Shown here one piece after another: positions 47,201 to 58,304 of a DNA stretch of 64,000 nucleotides. The position numbers and the translations under genes were made by a program. The notes under the pieces were generated by a model that worked only from the letters and a program-made list of their open reading frames with translations, was not told the DNA's origin and made no database searches. Source of the DNA: Manduca sexta (taxonomy: Eukaryota > Arthropoda > Insecta > Lepidoptera > Sphingidae); the NCBI RefSeq assembly GCF_014839805.1, contig NC_051140.1, positions 11,739,826 to 11,803,825 on the forward strand, given 5' to 3'. Within the stretch, counting starts at the first letter, position 1. The number at the start of each line of letters is the position of its first letter.

Positions 47201-49520
47201 TTATTTTTCTTTCTATTTAAAACACTTTGAGAAATATGAAAGCCATTAGGGATTACCAAATAGATAATATATCATGCCCAAATTACCGCGAAACACCTTA
47301 TTACCGCAAAACACAACCCTTTAACGTCAACTTCAAAATTGCTTTACAAAAAGGACAAAAACTTCTGCTACGTATGAGTATGATTATAAAATCCCGTGAA
47401 GTATATTATCGTAGATCTCGTTATAATTAATTGTAACAAAATTACCTAGTTTGTTTATATCAAATCGCATCATAAATCAAATTGGTTAGCGGTTATGAAA
47501 TTAATTTTCGGCAGTATATTGGCACTACAGTCGAGCGTTGTTAGGTTCAAATTATTTTGTAATGCAGCTAGCAAGTGGTTGTTATCGACCCGTAATCTAT
47601 CGCGATCGTGGTCTCAAACCCCGGGCCACTTTAAGTTATTAGATTTGAAGAGTTCTGCCAAACAAGTTCTCCTCCACAATTTATAGCAAGCTAAATTACT
47701 TAGCTGAGAATATTGTATTTAAGTAAACAAAACATATGTATGTAAATTAACAACCGACATCTGTATCATTTTCATTTAGGAGAAGTGCATACCTTTGTTT
47801 ACGGTTCGGGTTATGTTGATATTATTCCGTACAAGTTGGTTTATACAAATTGAGCGAGAACCTGGGCAGGTTTAGTGCCTCTTATTTTATGTGGTTTCTT
47901 ATAAACTCAGTGTAAAAAATTATCAATTTCTAGCAAAATATCTATCTAAAACTTCTGATTTACGTTGCTATTTAATACTCCAATGTGTACGAGAAACGTT
48001 TGTTATCTTATTAAAAACTATTAAATAAAAATTAATTAATCATGTTTAATTATATTTACAAAATACATACAATATACAACATACATAATAGTACCTACAT
48101 AATTATTATTCATCGTAATTGTTGTACAATTAACCAGCTAACTCATAAACTGTTACGTACGTTTGTAACAGTTTTAAAGTATTTTATCTCGCTATGTTGA
48201 AGATGTTTACCATCGTCGAAAGAGAAATGAAACCATTGCGTAATACTAAAATAAATTAACAAAATATGTATATAATGGTTATTATCAGTAATTGACAAGT
48301 TACTTTTTAACAAGATGTAAGCTCATAATTAACATAATTTAATCGATTCATTATTATGGGTAGCTTAGAGTTCTGTCTGTTTTCCACAGATATTTTAACT
48401 TTAAATGTAATGTCCGTTACGGTTTTCATATATCCCGTCTATAAAGTTACTAAAAACACATCTAATCAAATCTACAAAAATTAAAAATTTTAGTTCTTAT
48501 ATTTTGAAATTTTCTCTTTGTAGTCTGACTTCGTCTTAACTCGTCATTATTATTCTCATGTCGTTCTGTGTTTGAACTAACACAGCCATGTAAAATGAAC
48601 AAAGTATTATTGCAAGAATATTACGCTGTGTTAGTTTCCTGTAGGTAATTCTTTGATGTTATTATTAGGTACAATAGTCACGCAAAATTAGATAGATTAC
48701 GTATCAGGCGCAGATGGTGGAAATATTGTGTTCCCAACATTATATGGTGTTCGTAATTAGAACGATTACGTCATACGTACGCCCTACCGGGCTCCGAGCG
48801 GTGGTGTTTTTATTGATGTTATAAGCAACGATCTAATAGCCTTAATGGGCGTGCCTTTCACTCACATGTTACTTCCTTAATGAGCCCTCATACTCGTACA
48901 TCGTCCACTTTATATTTATTTTACTCATTTTATGATATAAATTATCCTCAACCAAAAAACAGGCTATCTGTAAAATAATTCTAATGACTCGTTGATTAAA
49001 CGCAAAAGTATACAGTTTCCAAATAAACCCCATCTATCATTCTGGATGGGTAAGAAACATCATCACTATTAAGCCATTTATTATTCAGGGGCCACACAAA
49101 GACGACTCGAAGACACACCATCCCACCCTTTAACAACTTAATGGTAAAGTCGAAAGTGCTATAATTTACAGTGGGCATTGAGCTAATGGGATAGCATTAG
49201 GCGGGGGCCGGGGCGCCAACCGGCACACTACTAAACAAATAAAGCTTCTCGTTAAATAAATCCTCACATTCTAACATCGTGCTGACCTTTCCGCACTTCG
49301 GGACGCGTTAATAAATAAACACCAAAGAAATTGAACGTTAGACTTGTTAAACTTGATGAAATTTTTAAGTAATTAGTTAAGAAATAATTGACATGATAAC
49401 TTTTATTTTTAAAATTAACATCAATATTTAAATATAGATTTAAATGTAAAGTAACTATGTACAACTCGGGAATATCGGATTACTGGTGGTAACATTAAAG
49501 GCGTTTTTTTTCCTTTTAAA
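44205..49520. other. 5.3 kb AT-rich DNA without a recognisable gene
   Basis: Scattered short frames (44462-44698, 45067-45255, 47227-47430, 47495-47686, 48996-49178) show no domains and overlap nothing gene-like. A small GC-rich pocket lies at about 45320-45435, and a G/C-dense stretch GGCGGGGGCCGGGGCGCCAA at about 49200-49219. No RNA genes or element termini recognised. Confidence 0.5.
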
Positions 49521-49626
49521 AGTTGAGCCGGCTAACGAGCAAATGTTTCACCTGGTGCTTTAAGTGATCTTCGTCGACTATAAACACCCATATCCTCTTA
49601 AGAATTTTGGATGCACTACCGGCCCT
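49521..49626 (+). repeat. Dispersed repeat with CACCTGGTG core
   Basis: GAGCCGGCTAACGAGCAAAT, TTCACCTGGTGCTTTAAGTG, ATAAACACCCATATCCTCTT and AGAATTTTGGATGCACTACC follow the block order of the copies at 16551, 29152 and 42772. It is the fullest copy in the window. No coding capacity. Confidence 0.65.
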
Positions 49627-52495
49627 AATGAAAATGGGTCGTGTGGCCCAGCTGAACTCTCGCTCAGCATACACATAAGCAAGCTGACAATTCCCCTCAG
49701 TTTTCCGTAGAACGCTGGCACAACCCTAGTTATACTGTTGAATAATATTTCTACAACATGAGTATACTACCCCACATATATAACTGTTTCCTAGTAATCA
49801 TGCGCCGTTAATTCCTTTTAGTGCAGATAAATTAAAAAGGTATTTCCCTAAGCGACTAAGTACAGGCTTAATTTATCTTTCACGATAACCCATTCACCGT
49901 AACATCATTTTTTTCACTTGATAATTGTACCGAATGATTTTTGTAAGTTTGTATCCTTCTTTCAAATACGAACTATGAAGAAAAGCTTTAGGATTATCCC
50001 TTTGAATTAAGATTATAGGTTGTATAATGAAGCCATACTAATAAATACAGGTGGATTTTTTAAACCCTTTCCATAGCTTTTAGACATATTAAGATCTGCA
50101 TTCACAGATTTGAAGAAGAAAATGGTAATTTCCCTTAAAACCCGATGTCAAAAATCCATCCTGTATATCAAATTATCCGGAACAAAGGTTTTTTTGGGTT
50201 GATTTGGTAAAGTTGTAGATATTTCAATACCGGATTATTTAATTGATTCCCAAAATCGCATGTATATTAGTAAAATTTAAAAGACTTGAAATATTGTCCT
50301 AATATAAATTAAATTTATATGAATTAAGACAGGAATATATTCAGCTACCCTAAACTGTCGCGTACATTCCAAAAAGGTTTTTCCTCAATATCTATAACTG
50401 TACAAATATTGGCGTGACACAATTTTATTCTATGTATAGATTAATTCAAAACTATTAAGCATATAACTGCAACTTCACAACTGAAAACGAAGTCTATATC
50501 TAAATATTGTTGTACAACACGATTTCCCCGTAATATCTGATCCATATAAATACTTCTCCATTACTTATATTTTTAATTTATTTAATTGTGTACTGCTTTC
50601 TATAAACTTCGTGTTATAACATCTTCAAAACTGTTTTGTAAGATCAATATTGATGGGAAAATTATGTCGTTCCCAAAGGCCATAAGTGAGCAATCTCTCG
50701 GCGTAAGCAGGAGGAATCTGGAGATTAAATTCATTTAAATATTTAGCTACATAGATAATGGTTATGGGAAATCAGGACGAAAATGGTAGTCTGCGACTGT
50801 ATCTGATGCACTTTAGTAATTGTACATAAATTGGTTATAAGGTTGAGATTACATATTCGCTGCATATTTCTTTAAAACACGGTTCACCAGGTATATAGGC
50901 GACTCTAATTCCAAGACAATACTCTCCCAGGCAACCTTAAGGTAATGCAGAGATATACGGAGTCAATAGTATAATAAAAAAAATAACAATATAGATAAAA
51001 CACATATATTATGGCAAAACAATTTAATCTTTATGATATTACATCATTATGCGCAATATTATTTACTGCAGTCCAACACGTGCGTATTTTGTGTGAGTTA
51101 ATTAGATTAATTGATCACAATTGTTATCTAAATTATTGTATCCTTGACATCATACTACGTCAACGTGACGCCAATAAATGTTAATGAAGGCATTACTTAT
51201 CATCGAACGATTCAGATCATTCGATAATTTAAATAAACAGCATTTGCCGCTTTAAAGTTTATACTTATAGGCACTTTTGAACATTTCCTATAATAGTAGA
51301 TACTAGACTGTATTTGATTTCATGCTTCTACATGAATCACACACCTATTGCCAACTGACTTGGTCCAATTGCTGGATAAGTGTGCCAAAAACAGCTACAT
51401 AATATTTTAATTCTTGCAGTAAAAACTTAAAAGAACTCGTTACCTGCAATAAACTTGATTTATATCTGTAACGTATTTGCGTCTTTTGGCAAACATGAAC
51501 GTGGAAATAAAACGCTTTTGTACACCGAATTTTCCATAGAAATAAGCGTATCTTAAATAATCGTGTCTATAGTATCAGTGGAATTTCATCTTGTTAATCT
51601 CGTATAACGCTCCTTCAACTTTCAAGTATTATTATGTACGGGTAATATTTCAAATTTTTATATTTAGCGTCATGCGAGCACAAATACGAGTTGTCAAAGT
51701 ATAAGACATTGCCAGATATCTTGTTGTGCGTATTCGCGCTTTTCGGTCGTTCGTTTTTAAAGTGTTGCTTTAAAAACGAACGACTACTTCCAACTTCACT
51801 CATTGTCGATTTTTAGCGTTAAATATTTCAGAAGGAACCCTTATCAGATCTCTTTGTTGTTCATCCATCTGTCCGTCAAGATCCTTTTTCTCAAGAAAGC
51901 ATCGAGGTATTAAATTTAAAATAATATTAAATATTCATGTCATTTTAGAGGCACAATAAAACTTGTAAGTCAACGCTATCAAAAGATATGATCCTTTATG
52001 TGGCACATTTCCGCATATTTTGCGATTTCATAAGGAAACCACAACCTATAGGGTAGTTCCCGTTGACCTAGAATAATGAAATTTGCCAAAAAGCAATATC
52101 ATACAGCACATATAAAGGAAAAATCTGAAAACTGTAAATATGTTACATACTTGTATACTTAGATACCTTATCTACAACTTAGTACGGAACTTCGATGCGC
52201 GTGTCCAAATCACACTTGTCTGATTTTTGGTTATTCTGATAATATAGTCAAATTGTTATACTGAATAGGAAGTACGCAAATCATTTAACATACAATAGTT
52301 AGTTAAAATAGGTTATTATTATTCATCATATATAATTTATAGAATTAAAAATAAATAAATATGTAGTACATTTGCTATACGCCCGGATAGCGACCACCGT
52401 ACACAAGTTGTTAAAACCCGCCATAGTGGCCCACACACTTACGTATGTCGCGTCCCGGGATCAACCTGTGTATATCTGGTTCTAAAAAACCGGCA
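49627..52495. other. 2.9 kb AT-rich DNA without a recognisable gene
   Basis: No gene seen. Contains a perfect 17-bp hairpin at 51746-51784. The minus-strand frame at 51615-51803 runs through that hairpin and shows no domain. Confidence 0.5.
51746..51784. repeat. Perfect 17-bp hairpin
   Basis: GTCGTTCGTTTTTAAAG at 51746-51762 is exactly complementary to CTTTAAAAACGAACGAC at 51768-51784, with a 5-base loop (TGTTG). Seventeen perfect pairs are unlikely by chance in the window, so it is probably a recent inverted duplication or part of a small palindromic element. Confidence 0.9.
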
Positions 52496-52888
52496 TAATA
52501 GGGTACCGGACTCATTTTTGTTCTTTACTATTATCAAATATTTACGTTATATAAATTATAACACAAAAGGAATTATTAAAATCCGGTAAAAATCTACAAC
52601 TTATAAGTCTTTGAATTTCGGTGGAAAGGGTAGTTAACAAGAAACAGAAAAGAGACAAAATATCCACATGTGACGTCATCGGGAATTACAACGCGTGCGA
52701 AAGAAAGAGATGAAGCGATATCGCCACATCGTGCCCACTTCTGCACGTTACAATATTTTAAATATGAATTACTCGCTCATTTTTTAACCAATTTTTATGC
52801 TGTTTTCGCAGACGTGCTTCTTTTTCGTATTAAAAGCCATTACATATAGAGTAATGTACAAAATCAAGCATAGGCCGGTCCCCTATTG
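52496..52888. mobile_element. 393-bp MITE-like element, copy 2
   Basis: Same length and block order as 25051-25443. The left end TAATAGGGTACCGG and right end CCGGTCCCCTATTG keep the terminal inverted repeat with a few changes. TGACGTCA is conserved at 52671-52678 within otherwise diverging sequence. The internal CACTTCTGC (52736-52744) is retained, but its partner has mutated (GCAGACGTGC). No transposase and no clear target duplication. Confidence 0.8.
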
Positions 52889-55689
52889 GGTTGACTGTCG
52901 ACATGATTACTCCTCGATAATAACAACTCGTCAGACGACAGTCTCATGGAGCCCGCTCGTCTTACCATCTTAGGTGCAGGTCACATTGTCATGCCCGTAT
53001 CAAATCATAAAAAGAAAAATAATCATTTTTATGCAACGAGTACCCAATAATTTTAATGCTGATATAATTGAGAGTTTTAAATAAATCTCTCCATTTTGCA
53101 ACATTCTAAATGAAACTAGTTTGTATAAAACTATAGCATAAGTTATGAGTGCTAAATGGTAGTTAGTGGAATAATCTTATTAAGATAAAGTTGGATCATT
53201 CTCTGCATTCCCATGAGACTGATGGATTGAAAATAATATTATTAAATGATTTATTACAGTCCAGAATAATTTGGGGTATATAACAAACTTCTAAACTCAG
53301 AATTTATTAAAATGATATTTTGTAACATAAAAACGGATAACTTCACAACGTGAGAAAAAAACAAAAACGTTTTGAAGAATCAATTAAATTACCAGTATCT
53401 TATAAAGAAAGGAACTCCAGCTGATATTCATATCGCAGATATGATAACATTTAAGTATTTTATATATTTACGTATTGTCTAGTTAGATAATGTTTGTAAT
53501 GCTACCAACATATAGGACGAGTTTCAAGCATTTTTCCTCTTGTTATATATTCCATTGTTATTAAAGATTTTTTCTTTTTTCAGAAGGAATTACTGTAACA
53601 GCAATTACTGAGGCTCAAATCCTACGACATTCTTGAAGAAAGATTTTCTTCTTCGAGATCTTCGACGTACATACATATAAGAAACCATTAATATGAAACT
53701 AGTCTATTTCTAGACACAATTGACAGCGACAATAATCCATCTGACCATGAACATGACCGCTCCATATACCTCGTTCTAGAAAGTGTCTCATTCTGAAATA
53801 AGGCCTCTCCATAGGTCTCCTATTTTCGCTTAGTTGGTCTTAGATGCTACTGGATCGCCAGGGCCGCGACTATTAATGAGCAGAATTGAGGTAACTAATC
53901 CCAACAATATTGGTTCGACTCCAAACATCCTCTTACTCTCTTATTCACAGACGTTATTTATCTAAGGATGGAGCATTGCTGTGATAACAAGAATTAATGA
54001 CCTTCAATTAGATATCTGAGTATTGTTTCCATCATTTCATAATATAAAATCACGCCTGTACGGTTTTAGGGTTAAAGTGCACAGTACCGACTCCAATTAT
54101 GTTTATAAAATATTTTTGTTGCTCTACATTTCACTATCAGTCTGTTTTTGTCAAATTCAGTAATACATTACTACAGTGAATCTGTCAAAGCATTTAAAAT
54201 ACTGTCCTTCAAGATTTGCAAATTTTTTCGTAGATAGTCCTCAAGGCAAAAATAAAACATTAAGGCATATTACATTAGGTGAGACGCAATTTCCAGAAAA
54301 AGTCTTTGTAATGAAATAAGTAACAGGTACTTAACCGAGGGTAAAATGTACGTTTTATTATCTTCCAAGAATAAAAAGCATGAATTAAACTTTATAACTT
54401 TTCTATTCTGTGTAACATTTATAAAAGCTGTTACTGTTACCTTTTATTTTGCTGAACCCTTAACTATTTATATCCATGCATTTGACATGTGTTATTTTTC
54501 CTCATAATAGAGATTAGAGGAATTTCATGTTTATTACATAGTACATTTCTTTTTGTTTTGTTATTTGGTTTTCCAATAAAATTAAAAGTTAAAACTATAT
54601 TTTTTTTGCATCAAGACGAGTTCTTAAACGACATATAAGTAAATGAAAGTAGATAGTGTAAGTACTATCTACCTTCGTTTACTTTACTTTGCAGATGCCT
54701 TTTTTAAGTACTACTGGTATGAAAAAAAAATATTCCCTCTCTTTACCTATCTTATACTCTAAGAATAAGTTTTTACACAACATATTTGTCGGTAACGTTT
54801 TAAATCTTTGCCAAATACCATTTCCCAAGTTTGTTAGAAGCATATTTTAGACGTTCTTCCTACTTCAAAGGAATTTTCCTGTTATATTTTAAAAGAAAGC
54901 ATAACAATTCGCAATTAAACAAAAAAAGGTCGTCCCGGCTAAATCGGCAACAGAATGTTGTCATGGAAACACTCCATAATTATGGATATTGAGATTTTAA
55001 ATGTAAGGTAAGTTGAAAATATAAAGACAGTAACAAATGTAAATTTAAAGTTGTGAGCCCCATGTAATGACACACCGCGTTGCTGTAATATTGTGAAGAT
55101 AATAAGCTAATATATCAAAGGAGACGCAGGTGACTATCACGACACAATGCGTCCTTTATTTCATGGCTTTTTCAAGAATACATCTCACTCTATAAAACAA
55201 GCGCGGGTACTTTCATGTCACCATTTTGTTTCTACATTAAACTTAACACGTTGTATTTTCCCATAATTTTATGAAATGAATTTAATAAAATGATACACAT
55301 GGAAACAAAATAAACATATTAATTAACATTTGATGGATGTGGAATTATTTTAAACGATATATGCAAATGAACTTTGTGCCACATATTTCATTTTTGACCT
55401 AAGATTCCTTCAATATAACGCACGCATTTTATTTTACTAAATGGTTAAAATATAGTTTCTGGAAATAGTTTCTTTGCTTTTTCGTAAATCACTTTTAAGA
55501 AATTGATTTATTCACAAAGGTACTTAAATATATTATCCTTAATACCATTGTGAGGGTTTTCTTGATACGTAAAAATATAATCTTCTTACTCGATATTGTA
55601 TTAGTACAAAAGGCCGTAATAGTCTTGTGACAAAATATTACCGTCGAAGGGATCTTAAAGGTCAGAGTGCCTCAAAATCCAAATTACGT
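52889..55689. other. 2.8 kb AT-rich DNA without a recognisable gene
   Basis: No coding frame supported. A near-perfect 21-bp hairpin lies at 54637-54684. Other palindromes are short. No RNA gene seen. Confidence 0.5.
54637..54684. repeat. 21-bp near-perfect hairpin
   Basis: AAGTAAATGAAAGTAGATAGT (54637-54657) has 19 of 21 bases complementary to the segment at 54664-54684, which starts ACTATCTACC, with a 6-base loop. It is too short for a canonical microRNA precursor, more like an inverted-repeat remnant. Confidence 0.85.
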
Positions 55690-55900
55690 ATATGGTGATA
55701 CTGACCCAGTGTGCAGAGTTCGATAACGGATACCGAATTTCGAAGGGGCCCCTAACGAACTCATATAAATGCGATATTGGCCGCGATGGACCGATGGCAG
55801 GCCATCGGGCGGCTCGACGCGGCGGCCCTCCGCGGACGCGCACCTTGCGATCTCTGCCTCCTGATTTATTCAAAATCTAACCTCGACCCACACTACGTCA
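55690..55900. other. GC-rich island of unknown nature
   Basis: The 55780-55860 core (GGCCGCGATGGACC, GGGCGGCTCGACGCGGCGGC, CCTCCGCGGACGCGCACC) is very CpG-rich and surrounded by AT-rich DNA. Open frames on both strands (55655-55873 minus and 55692-55880 plus) have no known domain. It could be a regulatory or promoter-proximal element, an untranslated exon or an unrecognised repeat. Confidence 0.3.
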
Positions 55901-57329
55901 GATTTCATCAGGATTACATTCACTTTCGATGCCTACTTTAAAAAACATAGCAGAGAAATTCGCTACAAATGTAAATATTTTCATACCAATTTCCGGACTA
56001 CTTTTTATATTATTTTACATTTGCCATTTGACTGTGTTCTGAACAGATGAGTTTATAGTTTTTAGTGTTCTATATGATTTTTCAGCACGTTGACCTCACT
56101 TAGGTACTAGACCTTTAACGTCCACGTGTGTAATTTATTTTTCTAACCGTAGCCTAGTCAACGCGTAATTTTGTCACCCCATAAACAATAATCCCCGCGC
56201 CGCCAGTGAAACACAGTAGTCTTGTACTCATAAATAATAATATACTTAGATTAATATTTGTATAATTATTGTTTATGACATTATCTACGATAGTGTTTAA
56301 AATAAAACATCAAAATCTGTGCTGGGTAGAGAACAAATAACGGAAACGTTTTTGCCCACAAGGAACTATCTAGTCGCGGATTCTTTTGTCCTGTGAACAA
56401 AAAGCGTCGCGTCTCGCCACTACATTACTCGTAATAACTTCCTGAGTCTGCGCGATAGAATAATGGAGCGTAACGTGCGGTAACCGCCTTGTCTTACTGT
56501 GCTCCTAGTACGTGTGTTATCTCTTCTATAGAACATATTAATATCCAATGTTTTAAAATTTACCGACATAGATACAAGAAATACAATAATAATATTGTAC
56601 AATTTCTATATCTACAAATAATATTGTTAAACTTTTTTCTGTGTTATAAAGAATTTTAGATCTAGGTATTTATTTTTTAAAAAGCCATTTAATAAATTGA
56701 AATAACATAGGCATACTAATAGTATATTTATTTGAATTTTGTAATTGTCTGCCAGTAGTCGTTCTATTCTTTAATCTACGCGTATCTAAATTCTAAATAC
56801 TTTATAATTATGTCATTTAAAATTCCGAATCTCGCTGAATTATGAATAATTCAAAGTTATATTAAGATCGAAACAATTATTTACTTAAAGCCATCATTTT
56901 AAACTTTAACCGAAATGCCGTAATGTTCAGAATATTAAAAGTAATATCAGCGCCTAATATTAAAGTTTGCATGGTCTAATCCGAATCCGCTTAATAAATA
57001 ATAGGGTCTATAATACATTAATAGATGAATACATTTTAAAGGCACTCAGGGAATATAAAACATGGCAGGTGTTTCATAATTTAACTGAATCTAATAACCT
57101 GTTTCTTAATTACATCCATAATGGGCAGAGATTTATAAGCAAAACACGGGCCAGCATAAAACAGAAAATGTATTTTATAAATAAAAGTTCTATCTACGTA
57201 ATTTAACAAAAACAAAAGGATACTAAGTAGGTCAACATGAAAGATTTTTAAAAATTATATTGACTGGATCTAAGATTAACTATTAACAACAAGAAGTAGC
57301 TCAAAGTGGGTGCTTCAAAACGTACATCA
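55901..57329. other. AT-rich DNA, no gene seen
   Basis: Frames at 56420-56602 and 56967-57206 are short and motif-free. No repeat or RNA gene recognised. Confidence 0.5.
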
Positions 57330-57545
57330 TCAAAGTTAATCATCATCATCATCAGCCTATATTTTAGTAAACTGCCGGACATAGGACTACAATACACGCC
57401 ATTCCACCCAGTCTTCGGCCTGTCGCATACAGATTCAGCCACTGGTCTCTCGCAAATCGTCACTCCACCTAGCTGGAGGGCGCATTACACTACGCGTGCA
57501 AACTTCTGGTTTCCACTCAAGAACTCATTTACTAAAGTCAAAGTT
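57330..57545 (-). mobile_element. Short RTE copy, 5'-truncated, antisense, 8-bp target duplication
   Basis: The element proper is 57338-57537. TCAAAGTT occurs on both sides (57330-57337 and 57538-57545). On the minus strand it reads CTTGAGTGGAAACCAGAAGT, then CGCCCTCCAGCTAGGTGGAG, GTCCTATGTCCGGCAGT, ATAGGCTGATGATGATGATG. This corresponds to the last codons of the RT frame at 18267-19937 (LEWRP, GRPPTKW, EAYVQQW) and its (ATG)n tail. Frameshifts and stops break the frame. It supports the view that RTE-type insertions repeatedly landed here as short 3' pieces. Confidence 0.85.
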
Positions 57546-58104
57546 CATATATCGTATAAATATATAATTACATATTATATTGTAGGTTTACAGTGAAACG
57601 ACTTAACTGATTTTATCGAATTATAATTTTAAATGTTTTAACATCGAGATGATAGTCTGCGTACGACTTGCGTATGATAATACGCACAATGGACTGCATC
57701 TGGCGATTAGCGAAGGTCGTAGGTATTAATCATTAATGATAAGCCTCCCTTCCGGCTTAACTAATCTACTGTCTCTGAGATTTAAATAAAGATAAATTGA
57801 TAGGCATAGTGTATAAGATGTAAGGTGGCGTGAGTCCTAAGCGTGACCCAAGAAAGCTCCGTTCCTGACAAAGCATGCCATCCATTTTTTTGTATTTTTT
57901 TAGGTTGTAATGCAAAAACATAAAAGATTTTTTAGTTCTTTGATAATTCAATTTTATAAAGTGTGATACGTTGCAATTTAATCAAAGGTTTTCTTTATAT
58001 CTTTTCATGAAAAGATTATATGAAGATATTATTTTAATGGCCTTCAAGGGTCCCGTTACCTTAGCAATAATGAAAGTGAATAATTATATGAATATTAAAA
58101 ATAT
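57546..58104. other. AT-rich DNA between an RTE copy and a SINE
   Basis: No gene or further repeat supported. Confidence 0.5.
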
Positions 58105-58304
58105 AATATATTAGCCTTGTGTTATAGACTGTTCCACTGCTGGGCACAGGCCTCTTCTACTACAGAGAGGGATTAGGAGAAAGTCAGAGATGTGTGCTCT
58201 TGGGATTTGAACCTGCGGACATTCGTCTCGACAGTCCGTTGCACACCTAACGAGGATATCGTCGCTATTGTTCCACATCCAACTAGGCTATTGCCGCTTT
58301 TAAA
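58105..58304 (-). mobile_element. Internally deleted SINE of the 43.6-kb family with duplicated head
   Basis: On the minus strand it has the B-box region GCAGGTTCAAATCCCAAG, then CACACATCTCTGACTTTCTC, and jumps directly to CCTAATCCCTCTCTGTAGTA and GAGGCCTGTGCCCAGCAGTG, skipping the middle of the body seen at 43597-43928. The tRNA-like 5' part occurs twice in tandem: 58236-58269 and 58270-58302 both correspond to the CGGCGATAACCTGGCTGGGT, GTGGAACGG segment. The tail side is AT-rich. A weak TTAAAAA duplication may flank it. The frame at 58192-58482 is not a gene. Confidence 0.78.
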
